Part shown: positions 25,201 through 30,828 of the stretch, one piece after another
Numbering within the stretch: position 1 is the first letter of the stretch
How the letters are laid out: each line of letters starts with the position of its first letter
From: Barthelona sp. PCE
Taxonomy: Eukaryota > Metamonada: BaSk clade
Reading direction: 5' to 3'
Assembly (NCBI GenBank): GCA_040285745.1
Contig: JAUFOR010000001.1
Coordinates: 806,001 to 870,000 of the forward strand
DNA: 64,000 bases
The notes under the pieces: generated by a model
What the model was told of the DNA's origin: nothing
What the model saw: only the letters and a program-made list of their open reading frames with translations
Database searches by the model: none
Made by a program: the position numbers and the translations under genes

Positions 25201-25210
25201 TATGGAATAA
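13289..25210 (+). CDS. Giant surface protein: signal peptide, beta-rich repeats, TIG-like region, Cys-rich region, multipass C-terminus
   Basis: A single uninterrupted frame of about 3,973 residues. The ATG at 13289 gives a hydrophobic leader (WILLIIFMTLVTCI), consistent with a signal peptide. Residues 30-2590 are beta-rich with Asn, Ser and Val, many N-glycosylation sequons, and a parallel-beta-helix-like rhythm. Residues from about 2590 to 3230 contain several IPT/TIG-like immunoglobulin folds (patterns such as ILKSIVPPLAG and ITSISPLTVS). Around 3630-3790 is a Cys-rich segment like ephrin-receptor GCC2/GCC3 repeats (CAPCGEGFYQ) and GRSGYLCHNC. The last 190 residues hold about six membrane segments. 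Adhesion, prey recognition or environment sensing are plausible but unproven. Base composition changes sharply inside the gene: about 32% G+C near 16 kb, 60% near 22 kb, 33% near 25.1 kb. Confidence 0.85.
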   Translation: MHLLLKHKWILLIIFMTLVTCIRVEDYLPEQYSDFFGESEDFHIYTRVFQTVRGLSIVTGRFYKPSTTYTQSIQPSFVISTGCSVQPKAITCSTHHQRQLTDMSAPADGSLIGGALWATTYMKGIKQFLTINVAFVSSSDLIQIQVDFNCHTFKFLEEEVSKIEKVFTKFFGCIEDHCLAMISDTYEHSVFLGRTTSLNCDSQLENILARHTPIGMHYIQDDWNNYIYLQFEDLTKKCVRYNAKIFQSEQSDEICYHPHIDLSANYQYYYSPLLPEHPNLDDYFISIGKEIRVFRKELLCPGGYKQVSILNSKTQGIYVCYVGSVLYIESPVILPNTTVFFANTIMCASRKSENGLILKQMRGRVFVSKKTYFNITADISMELLHMYEGDFRAIGLSIRSEQFYMIDTDFTVKDTQLNIGYGVFRYTPVENTTIIVQNSLTIHGCSLSSCDIVILPFARLFSVENEKLWTTLTLMNAASLYGDIEVVSALIGRYSYIDTVLNCELCVIDELTTTISHEVDSISKTGFVDESRINQKLISDDACTSEEFRIKQEDKMDYVYDDDTATLSVDGLQFSPADMPFQLPQDETTPSIGSMSSNNGSTIILMNELISEPVLLEAKIVRIADSEFLDTITVIGHSFFEGVVFHDEVTIHGDVYIEGKGEQKKKKYIEVPVSDVLLTVVNGSLWTGDMINVSLTLLGDTVIYGEDDGVELFESRILCSGICHIYNVHFGLDTVIEVSKNASLTIDSSCSADQPVPLWLSDSAQFSSQSNLFFSVQHVGSSVDLIDNKLYGNWSTSHGRTVVHMPNKEFETMSTLTTELEDNVFYNMKLSYLEVSYPISLHNLTVDVLVVNGCDINLFDCNIRELRVIRSSHIVTYGTCIIGKFNFTSDTVTFKGGGDNPTIHFGTVIFSSAVDMKMSSYYLLTFEMITTFRTFKFFSNFIEFRTVDLQNNAFFEIFGIIRRWDLLKGNGFNCYFKLTHVIIPNIFTIDNYMGHLVPMVFNVTELRILDSEVKVSGEGGVSMENLFLSNSGATFSPSYFMLSKSMIIDSFRFTDVQNFKYQGFKYALEVRIGGETKSLGVYIKGSVSYNPENIDPNDNHLFLSCSGICVLDLDIPEDIKGKWFILPLYTKHDQIIFLKEVFFVPCFYPTSNFTETFFSFKTFEAENCLGDTFSIGRDPDISEKGFTMTEMYDYSESNDKVYIIRSMGSLENWDMQCEGLPCAQIVMIIDENTYFHGVTYTQINLKVDIVVLPGATFKFDYICDDYTMNQLESNDFDSLMTIFGSPTSQIDVQSISSGEIWPIKLVTMGGLTSNYGRYSLLLVFSVEHISIKGGSILTYPAMRHYRCVLFGDLNIDSHITMNLTMTKELWIGSVGDKDINIRYSVLRSSTKMFVLYDTFFSITSVDQDPTLSVFIQSYHSPTLFDCNLVVTQIFTEDRMFFAGTNYFEEATSFNMGGYKVYIAENSITTITSSDLRFNVDYIILPGAVLNFTCLECDVYGSTKDIYNYGDLILHSFIKEASYIKIPLQSIFNFKTVFFSESNIDFETTKVICDKQTIPRPILKFSSANPAIPVVKVLENNPFAISHTLCSSCSIVFNISAFDAPIENIDVSCFPSVAFVDFGEMPISLSTFSVPNNEYPILFSIKYSDNLVLPAGNFRGLNIDCNKLMSDLSLGGKATISTVNANTMTLNYDCSNTSAFITFTEEEVSFINIIGTAFIKADELNSFFAEMDTNVIFKCNFFETTMNDWKSNWIVDTFDLSIDLGGMLSNNEFSFIIRKKVIVSINNMIFDRRFTFLAGEILISGNIPVTLNFINCVTYSNFYISSTQIIDLTFFFDSASYGKPYITEIYSHASLMFYLNDNSETFIKLMETDVQNVDFYFGYNSKLVLIGNQLSINYNNVSEFDAYTRPIVHIFVENVTLSINTPIKHCVFSFNSLKDIFKWSTNSSVVEEVTVNVSSVQYSEFVSNIYYMYNVTFELTHNPNNILMFNMHLMNVTADVSANATTVGLSSFMSIVQFASSEFNFNAVSVSTDIFLTNVSGGAQLFVECDVKSQNFIADELRTYDSYINGSFAGHVHAYGLSELDIQLDDEAYIHYFVKDQLLLTSDSYLFLVCGSCVVANSPDVIVHAYIALDVLNSTVRIALMNPGMELNIDESSECFVRTYYHELTLHPFPDQEAGVFIACAGIKNVKKTYDYSILVICQHHPSVVISDAFILNIASDTLLVQQPKEGVHLYVDADVSTDWIQIVSEETGHSTDISVGSFSPYGILNSCSVEALWFSNVHVTCSGTLLDHHDLTYIVCDIGGCIDPVTVVLSHDRVTFSIDRALYQHFSVVSKDKDLSLSSFSVTQELRYVDVKCPSLLDGSNSINVTFPFPIHSNDTIAYQPVHLKRLSDSAIFEFTNVSIENSTISCVPQLLIGKELYRLVMPKAYKGDDIQLVLNAFSPESVTIEHLGTKLKISGVGVIDTFSNSYKYFLDGIYSNSLITFNNVFVSVSHFSWCPGETKTLLMSGYSISNELLVTRPMETVEFLFENNEVLLTTRSSLYKNCLDISHNGRLDEDSLIVSTTDNLVFKIYFEQAVPGLELTVLGETASEFVPDPTVSSVDRVTAATDNMVLRLSGSGLGGNAVMRHLSVRFGSYDCTISDASETEILCSIEGVGADLQLELTIGTYTESLSQRVSFDPPILKSIVPPLAGCVSDTVAVIRGMNFGIGSVEVTISLPDGSTTTSSLVSASHGLLSVTIPGDPTGECSGFAAVSIRTGGQTSNPLIVAYAVVGSVAPAIVPASETATMLTLDVSNAYAEPVLVLVDDDVSIEITCTYTSYRVTCNTVLNEPRTYTPFLCDGTTELDECEEPSGSVTVFGVEQDRLLTAGSNSEARARFTLVNVDFDFDLRNIDWISTPVVSSLLIEGSVADPYSAVFDYGAGQLPLEPQLLSVGIILQDELVVSGDRFVVSSDYPLDQVSVTLNGTNIYCTSRVVDSTTLHDCVANVDPGDYVVRYTSTEITTSVGLLSVYTVTSIEPQTVFSDKPFEVIITGYNLPEVDDPFCQWTVSHISCISTGISDAQTVVFDWISTPITVDPFPVLDLPAFAYVNTSYDISCSENCDFLVNNTVFTTTTGDKPLVACNNAHCAVFSSITISEPVITSISPLTVSVTSIRPITVAGHSFKPSCVCDISGERETTVVDDSTIICDVPTDVNVYGVNIVCNGIASNMEYFQVSPVLSPYCLAGIPTSLGPIFNAQSVASVRESRCMLQPSDPVKKSSFVFDGATDTVVDGVLVSYFDTCNVPSVNISIGDVSLIVNSDATCDRLPSFATTHKVCAYKVDMFVVSPGMIVDVSVIDGCDATSINSIDLVELQLLQPVSVAITPPTTVRANPGDVSISVSLANIFGAQVTHEYFVDYCKHSYSGILPVFVLPLCRTSSEALTVTAFDSISNVTLKASTVIEPTLGDVFDLSFSSVDVEVWSREAEHVLQFNATDWLGRNVDTSFSTSGSCNGTVLAVSAASIRFNASYEQIRNCSLCASKFCVPLVVNELEYVHRSFDLTVFGVVGPGTIYIEPKNIPPHVRVSELNSTIAHISVIAQNIEVDSIEFMLNMSAQSIPYAISDLAPGSILTFSLLSSNETVAFANATIECPTSTVWSSTTRTCVCDRGTFISSTDPLSCAPCGEGFYQPDIHSAVCFECHGTFTSPLQAQSQAECFCPNGTELHNSVCIKCPVHYICRNGERVGVQAGFYSATSVRPCIDASSCLEVSTLNTTLCSSGRSGYLCHNCDSTRVSRYSECGSVKIGPNTVAGVILLVWCIVCAFIPGVHSVFALSRVAISTGSLFNLLNMDNRWFTVALGDFELDSFVIGDISTIVILPTVLYLAFYRLKHTKHSFRLFRFVFPLVFHFLWSFAMSFPALSISHTLQLFSHNIFVSIMCYLTALSFLLYKKRYEYLSTIVFLLYSSVTLFTYSLRLLITLLIVVSILTFYSVME

Positions 25211-25225
25211 TATCTACTAATAAAT

Positions 25226-25951
25226 TTATCTCAGTCGGCTCATCATTTCTTCCTCAGCAATGAACTGGCTCAGTACATTACGCTTGATTGCTTCCTTCTG
25301 AAGAGCCACAGTTTTCTTGGTCTTCTTAGACTTGTATAAGCGGTTGAAAACATCGGGCGTCTTGGCTTCTGGCACGTTCCTCTTTGTGAATCGGCTCATT
25401 TCTCTCAATAGCTTAACCAATCTTCGTGTATCTTTGGTTTCTACTACCTTTTTTATCTCATCAACGCGTGGGTTGCTTTTTGGTTTGGGAACTACAGATG
25501 TGTGTGTGTTTGGAACTGTATTTCTGGCTGGCTGGGCCTGTGCAATGTCGCATGTAGTTAATGTGTAATTCATATTACGACTAGGAATAGGAGCGGGTGC
25601 TGATAATTCTACAGTCTTGCTTGCAGGCTTCCAATCCCTCTTTCGTGGCTTAGAAAGGCGCAGTGTGCCTAACCATTCCCTTTCTGGAGATGTAGAGTGT
25701 GGAAATCCAACTACAGCCCTCTTTTTCCGACTCCTCTTGGGTGTCGGTGTTTTGTGGAAAACCTCATTCACTTTTGCCTTAGGCATTGATAAACGAGGGT
25801 ACTCTCCAGGACTGATAATGCGCTGAGGTGATTCATTACTGGTAAAAGAATTTAGAGAATATGTAGAGCAAGCATCATCATCGATTGTCTCTCTGCCCTT
25901 CAGATTGCTAAGAATATCCGTCGGATCCAACGTATCAAATCCTTCGAACAT
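25226..25951 (-). CDS. Basic, low-complexity protein, function unknown
   Basis: This 241-residue protein starts at MFEGFDTLD. The longer frame that extends 43 codons upstream would overlap the divergent gene at 25990 and is not favoured. The N-terminal 50 residues are acidic and the rest is rich in Lys, Arg, Ser and Pro, with the basic cluster TPKRSRKKR near residue 70. The C-terminal third (from KKVVETKDTRRLVKLLREM) is predicted helical. No family is recognised. The stop lies 15 bp from the end of the convergent giant gene, and the start is only 38 bp from the next gene's ATG. Confidence 0.6.
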   Translation of the reverse strand: MFEGFDTLDPTDILSNLKGRETIDDDACSTYSLNSFTSNESPQRIISPGEYPRLSMPKAKVNEVFHKTPTPKRSRKKRAVVGFPHSTSPEREWLGTLRLSKPRKRDWKPASKTVELSAPAPIPSRNMNYTLTTCDIAQAQPARNTVPNTHTSVVPKPKSNPRVDEIKKVVETKDTRRLVKLLREMSRFTKRNVPEAKTPDVFNRLYKSKKTKKTVALQKEAIKRNVLSQFIAEEEMMSRLR

Positions 25952-25989
25952 GCTGATGAAAGTGATATTTTTTAAACAACCTCTTTCAA
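25952..25989. promoter_or_regulatory. Minimal bidirectional promoter (38 bp)
   Basis: These 38 bases separate two divergent start codons. They contain a T-rich run (GATATTTTTTAAACAACC) and end CTTTCAAATG on the plus side. Both 5' leaders and core promoters must fit here or extend into the opposite coding sequences. The role is inferred from position only. Confidence 0.45.
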
Positions 25990-26415
25990 ATGTCCAAAAC
26001 ACTTTTGCACAATTGGTACGAAGAGAGATACGCAGTTGAGAACGAAGATGAGCCAAATGACATTCTTCTCCAAACAACAAATGCTGAATTGCTTGTTGTA
26101 CAGAAATCAGAAGATAGGACCGATAAATTGTACCCTAGACAGAACAGAAGGCACGACCGTTTGCTGAGACAAGCTGAGCTCGCTGTAGAGGAAGCTGAGA
26201 AGAAGAAAGAGTTTATTGATCCTAAACCTGTTGAAGCTGATGAGTCCGCAGCCCCCATAGAATCCCAGTTGCCACAGGAATCAACGTTAAACAAGGAAGT
26301 TGTAACAATTTACTCACACAGTAACCAACATGTTTTAGGTGCAACAATCCCAACAAAAACCCATAAATTCGGTAAGAACTGCGACTTCAGCACCCCTATC
26401 GAGGAGAGAATGTGA
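25990..26415 (+). CDS. SPAG8-like small protein, possible ciliary microtubule inner protein
   Basis: This is a 141-residue protein. Its N-terminus holds LLHNWYEERYA and its C-terminus FGKNCDFSTPIEERM. Both ends resemble blocks I recall from the SPAG8 family of axonemal microtubule inner proteins (an NWxEER-like motif and an F-x-K-N-C-x-F-S-T-P motif). The middle is charged and probably disordered, with a short helix AELAVEEAEKKKEF. If correct, it would bind inside doublet microtubules of the flagellum. That fits the ODA-docking gene at 30.8 kb. The length is shorter than vertebrate SPAG8. The convergent helicase gene stops 16 bp away. Confidence 0.5.
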   Translation: MSKTLLHNWYEERYAVENEDEPNDILLQTTNAELLVVQKSEDRTDKLYPRQNRRHDRLLRQAELAVEEAEKKKEFIDPKPVEADESAAPIESQLPQESTLNKEVVTIYSHSNQHVLGATIPTKTHKFGKNCDFSTPIEERM

Positions 26416-26431
26416 TCATTACTATGTATAC

Positions 26432-29400
26432 TTAATCATTGATGTAAAGAGAAGCTGCAAATGGAATACCTCGCTTGATCATAACTCTGGCATCAGCAAA
26501 CGCCTCCTGGATCTTTGGTGTGTTCAAGTAATCAGCCACAAGAGCCATCTGACGTAGAAGCTCTTCAAGACGACGAAGAACGCGTACTAGATCTCCCTCA
26601 AACGACAACCCCTCCTGACTTTCCATTGCCTCGGCAAATGTCGAGCCACTGGCATATGTCATCACCGGCACCATCATGTGTGGCTGTAAAGACTTTAAGT
26701 ACTCCTCCAGGTCAAGCTCAAGACCAGCCTGTACGCATGTTTCTCCGACATGCTTCAATGTTGCATTCATCTGTTCCATACCTTCCTTAAGGTCTTCTGG
26801 GGGGTCCACTTCGTTGCGCATGCGGGAATCAAAAACGAAAGTTGAAAGCAATCCTGTAAGTTGCAAAGCAGTGAATCCTGAAAAAAATCCTGAAAAGAGA
26901 AGCTCTGTCAATACAAGGGAGTCTGCAGTGGATATGTCCGCTGCTATACGTCCCTTGAGAGTAATACATTCGTTTGAATCAATGTAAGACATCTTCTTCA
27001 GAATGCGGAGACGTTGCGTCAACTCCTCCTGCAAAGAGGCGCTTGTGTTCGACTTAATCTGGCTATCCAGCATCTTTGCATGTCTCTTAAGGAACTCATA
27101 GCGTCTAAAAACGGCAAAGAGCCTCTGGTCTTCCTCAGCCTGTAGATCCAACTTTGTACTCGTCAACATACGTTGGAATGCGGTTGCGCGGTTCATCAGG
27201 GTCGCATATTCAGCGAAGTGGGGTGACTTCTCGTTAATAACATCTTCAACAACATCAAAGCGTCTCTGTGACAGTTTTCCAAAAATGCGTTGAAACTGTG
27301 TCTGGCTGTCACTGTCATCTACTGCGCGCAGCTGCTGAGACATTGCACTGGTCGCCACAGTTAGGGAAGTGAGCGGTGTTACGATTGAGCTGAGCTCATC
27401 CTCTCCTATGCGACGAACAATGTAAGAATCACTGCCGCCTGCATGGAACGTTCTCTCCTGACATAACACTTCCACAGAGTATTTGCCAATAAGCTCGTGC
27501 GAGTTACGTGAGCTCTTAACTTGACGAACGTTTGTAACGACAGCAATCTGGCTTGCAGCCGACTTCTTGTTGGTGTCGAGCTCCATCAAGCTGGCAACCG
27601 ATGTGAGATCGTCCTGCGTCATGCTGGAGTAGAAATCCTCCGGCGCATCGGTCGGAAAGACGTAGTCCAATAGGATATCTTCGCGCTCACTGTTGCGCAA
27701 TGGGAGCACCTCCTCCTCGTCCTGTAAGAAGAAGAACTGCTTGAGGGGGGCGATCGTCGTTGCAGGGGGGATTAAGAAAGGTGCGCTGTGCTCGGGTTCC
27801 ACGCGCATGACGCGGCCTTTCTGTAAGAGAGGTACCAAAAACTGAGGCTTCCTCCTAAAGTTGCGCAGCTTTCGTTCAACCTTTAAGAGTCCCTCACAAG
27901 CGATAAAGAAACGTGTCAACTGTTTATGCTTCTGCCTGTTAGCTCTAAGGAACGCGTCATAAGCCTTAAGCAACTGGTTAAGAGTGTCTCGCTTCTCCTT
28001 CAAGGACTCGAGGTTGTTTGTGCTTTGGTACGTCATGAAAGATCGAAGGATGAGATCATTGAGATGGGCCTTTGCCTGATCCTCCTGTATCCTCAAGAAG
28101 TTGAGAATCTGATAATTATGTAGTTTGAAAGAACTGGTGAGGATAAATGGCTGCCCTGTAAGCATCTCCTTCATTTTCTCGGGCTCAGATTTAGAGTTCA
28201 GATTCAAAATAACGATACCGCTTTCGTCGTGGCCACGACGTCCTGCACGGCCTGCCATCTGTATGTATTCACCAGAGTTGAGCATTCTAAAGCGTAAACC
28301 ATCGAACTTCTTGAGAGAGTTGAAGACGACAGTGTGCGCAGGCATGTTAAGACCCATCGCGAACGTTTCTGTCGCAAACAGGACCTTAATCAAGCCCTCC
28401 TGGAAGAGAATTTCAGTAATCTCCTTTAGAATCGGGAGCATACCACCGTGATGCACACCTAGACCGTTACGTAGGAAAGGGATGATGGCCTGCACCGCCT
28501 CCATCTCCTGGTCGTCCGGCGTTAATAAATCAATCGCTCTCTTGAAGATCATATCGACGAGCGCAACTTCGTCATCGTCATTGAATGTTATATTAGTACG
28601 TGAAACGGACTTGAGACACAACTCGCACTCCTTCTTCGAAAAAGAAAAGACAATTGCGGGATGCCACCTTTGCTTCATAATCTGTTCGATCAGCTCACCC
28701 AAAGACACAAACGTACCACTGCCCTTGACACCGAATCGTTTCTGTCGCTCGTCCTTTGCAGAGAGGTGATGCAGGCTCGCCATTGACTTCTCAAATGAAT
28801 CTTCACGGAATTTTTGAGTCTTATCAACAACTAAAAACAATTTCTTTGAATTCTCAGGATATATGAAATGCTGCAATGGAGTAGGACGAAAATCTGTGTA
28901 CACCACGTGGCATGGCTGAGACTTCAGGTCTGCAATCCAGTCTGCAAACTCTTTGGCATTGGGAACTGTCGCAGATAGAAAGACAAATCTGACAGTGTCT
29001 GGGAGTAAAATAATTGATTCTTCCCATACAACACCACGCTCAGGGTCTCTCATATAGTGGATTTCGTCGAAAATAACCCATTTAACCTCATTTAAAAGTG
29101 CAGAACCTCTGTACAGCATACTTCTTAAGATCTCGGTGGTCATAACAAGACACTGAGAATTTGGATTAATGGAGACATCACCTGTCAGCAGGCCGACATC
29201 GCCGAACTCTTCCTGGAACTCTGCGAACTTCTGATTCGATAATGCTTTGATAGGGGAAGTATAAATTACGCGTGCATTCTGCTTAAAACATTGTGCAATA
29301 GCGTATTCTGCTGTAACGGTCTTTCCTGCTGATGTGTGCGCTGAAACAAGTACGGACTCGCCATTGTGGATAGCTTTTATAGCCTTAACCTGGAAATCAT

Positions 29401-29614
29401 CTAATGTGAATGGATACTCCTTTGCCATCTCGAATCCAAGATCGTTCAGAGGCACTGCCTGCTTTTTCAGTGGAGGTTCGGTTGAAATCACTGTTGTTTC
29501 AGCACTGGCTGGTGCTTGTGATTGTGGAATAATTGGTTCTGTCGTTGTAGACAGTCGTGGAGTGTTTTTCTTCTGCTTTTGCCCTAATGAGAAAACGGAA
29601 AGTAAGTCTGACAT
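26432..29614 (-). CDS. MTR4: MTR4-type DExH RNA helicase (exosome cofactor)
   Basis: This 1,060-residue protein belongs to the Ski2/Mtr4 helicases, which feed RNA to the nuclear exosome. Motif I is AHTSAGKT (92-99), motif Ia is SPIKALSNQK, motif II is DEIH (183-186), motif III is SAT near 214, and motif VI is QMAGRAGRRG near 455. The segment CLVMTTEILRSMLYRG is characteristic. The region between about 560 and 830 corresponds to the arch insertion, and the C-terminus is the helical DSHCT domain. The N-terminus is short. The MTR4 assignment is favoured over SKI2 because LLTGDVSINP and HYMRDPERGVVWEE match MTR4 better; SKI2 remains possible. Confidence 0.88.
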   Translation of the reverse strand: MSDLLSVFSLGQKQKKNTPRLSTTTEPIIPQSQAPASAETTVISTEPPLKKQAVPLNDLGFEMAKEYPFTLDDFQVKAIKAIHNGESVLVSAHTSAGKTVTAEYAIAQCFKQNARVIYTSPIKALSNQKFAEFQEEFGDVGLLTGDVSINPNSQCLVMTTEILRSMLYRGSALLNEVKWVIFDEIHYMRDPERGVVWEESIILLPDTVRFVFLSATVPNAKEFADWIADLKSQPCHVVYTDFRPTPLQHFIYPENSKKLFLVVDKTQKFREDSFEKSMASLHHLSAKDERQKRFGVKGSGTFVSLGELIEQIMKQRWHPAIVFSFSKKECELCLKSVSRTNITFNDDDEVALVDMIFKRAIDLLTPDDQEMEAVQAIIPFLRNGLGVHHGGMLPILKEITEILFQEGLIKVLFATETFAMGLNMPAHTVVFNSLKKFDGLRFRMLNSGEYIQMAGRAGRRGHDESGIVILNLNSKSEPEKMKEMLTGQPFILTSSFKLHNYQILNFLRIQEDQAKAHLNDLILRSFMTYQSTNNLESLKEKRDTLNQLLKAYDAFLRANRQKHKQLTRFFIACEGLLKVERKLRNFRRKPQFLVPLLQKGRVMRVEPEHSAPFLIPPATTIAPLKQFFFLQDEEEVLPLRNSEREDILLDYVFPTDAPEDFYSSMTQDDLTSVASLMELDTNKKSAASQIAVVTNVRQVKSSRNSHELIGKYSVEVLCQERTFHAGGSDSYIVRRIGEDELSSIVTPLTSLTVATSAMSQQLRAVDDSDSQTQFQRIFGKLSQRRFDVVEDVINEKSPHFAEYATLMNRATAFQRMLTSTKLDLQAEEDQRLFAVFRRYEFLKRHAKMLDSQIKSNTSASLQEELTQRLRILKKMSYIDSNECITLKGRIAADISTADSLVLTELLFSGFFSGFTALQLTGLLSTFVFDSRMRNEVDPPEDLKEGMEQMNATLKHVGETCVQAGLELDLEEYLKSLQPHMMVPVMTYASGSTFAEAMESQEGLSFEGDLVRVLRRLEELLRQMALVADYLNTPKIQEAFADARVMIKRGIPFAASLYIND

Positions 29615-29691
29615 TGTGTGAGAAGGGAATTCAAAGAGAAACCAACACTCCTATTTCATAAAACATATACATCCCATTTCATCATTTATCC

Positions 29692-30510
29692 ATGACCATT
29701 AAGCAAAAGATTCACGAAAGACTCCCTTTCATTGCCGAGAAGCTCGGTATGTCTGTTGAAGAAATTCTTGAGAAACTCCCCCACCTCAAGATGGATGCTG
29801 ATCCTATCGCTCTCCCCAACATGTCTGAGGATGTCGACCCCCTCACACTTTCTGTCTACATTGACCACACAGTTCTTAAGCCAATGATCCAAAAGCAGGG
29901 TATTGTTGATTTGATCAACGATGCCAAGAAGCATAACTTCAAGGCTGTCTGTGTCAACGGTTGTTGGGCTGAGTTCTGTAAGGATGAGCTTGAGGGCACA
30001 GGAATCATGGTAGCTTCAGTTATTGGATTCCCTCTCGGTGCTATGACCCCCAGCGCAAAGGTAGGCGAGATCACAGAGCTCGTTGGCCGCGTTGAGGTTG
30101 ATGAGATCGATATGGTTCTCAACATTGGTCAGCTTCTGGATGGTAACCTTCGTTACGTCTATGATGAAATTGAAGTTTGTCATGCTGCCACCGAGGACAA
30201 GTGCCTGAAGGTCATCTTCGAGTGTGGTGCTATCTCTAAAGAATGTATTATTGATGCTTCTATCATCTGCGCTCTTATCGGTGTTGGTTTCGTTAAGACC
30301 TCCACTGGTTTCGGTTATGGTGGTGCTCTTCCCGAAGACGTCGAGCTCATGAAGCAATGCGTTGCTGAGCGTTGCGAGGTCAAGGCTTCCGGTGGTGTCC
30401 GTTCTCCGGTTGACGCAGTCAAAATGATTAACCTGGGTGCAACCCGTATTGGCACTTCTTCCGGTAAGAAGATCATCGCTGTCGATGTCGCCCCCGCCAC
30501 CGGATACTAA
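29692..30510 (+). CDS. deoC: Deoxyribose-phosphate aldolase
   Basis: This 272-residue class I aldolase cleaves 2-deoxyribose-5-phosphate to glyceraldehyde-3-phosphate and acetaldehyde during deoxynucleoside catabolism. The Schiff-base Lys is K202 in VKTSTGFGYGGA, the second catalytic Lys is K231 in KASGG, and the proton-relay Asp is D140 in VDEIDMVLN. The N-terminal 45 residues are an extra helical segment beyond the bacterial core. Codons are biased toward C-ending forms, as in other probably highly expressed genes here. It diverges from MTR4 across 77 bp, with a TTTCATCATTT element just upstream of the ATG. TGTAAA lies at 30514-30519. Confidence 0.95.
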   Translation: MTIKQKIHERLPFIAEKLGMSVEEILEKLPHLKMDADPIALPNMSEDVDPLTLSVYIDHTVLKPMIQKQGIVDLINDAKKHNFKAVCVNGCWAEFCKDELEGTGIMVASVIGFPLGAMTPSAKVGEITELVGRVEVDEIDMVLNIGQLLDGNLRYVYDEIEVCHAATEDKCLKVIFECGAISKECIIDASIICALIGVGFVKTSTGFGYGGALPEDVELMKQCVAERCEVKASGGVRSPVDAVKMINLGATRIGTSSGKKIIAVDVAPATGY

Positions 30511-30828
30511 TTGTGTAAAAGTATCATAGTACCCTTTTGTAAAGGCTACATTTAACAATTTTTCTTGTTTCTTTTTGCTCTTTTTTTGATTTGATCAAAT
30601 ATTTTAGTGATGTAGGTTAACCCTCCACAATACATCCCACACAAGACCGACACATAAACAAATAAAAGAAAAGTAAGAATCCAATTGCGCCGTTTGTAAC
30701 CCGATCTGAACCTGTCAATTTAGACCGTAGTAAAGACAACAATCGACAACTAATACCTGCTTGCATGTATTCTTTTCAAGAAATAGGCGCTACATAGGTT
30801 TGTTTTTCATTTCTCACCATTTCACAAA
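30511..30828. other. Intergenic region between deoC and the ODA1-like gene
   Basis: These 318 bp hold the 3' end of deoC (TGTAAA signal, T-rich tracts to about 30590) and the leader of the next gene. A TTTTTCAT element lies at 30803-30810, 19 bases before the ATG. The middle (30600-30760) has more balanced composition than other spacers, but I found no tRNA cloverleaf and no clear snoRNA boxes. Confidence 0.5.

Noticed and set aside
30701-30712. GGTTCAGATCGG on the minus strand, like a tRNA B box
   Set aside because: Two mismatches to GGTTCGANTCC and no cloverleaf can be drawn around it.
8970-30763. The 12-mer AATACCTGCTTG shared by spacers at 8970 and 30752
   Set aside because: Many shared 12-mers are expected by chance in 64 kb and the flanks differ.
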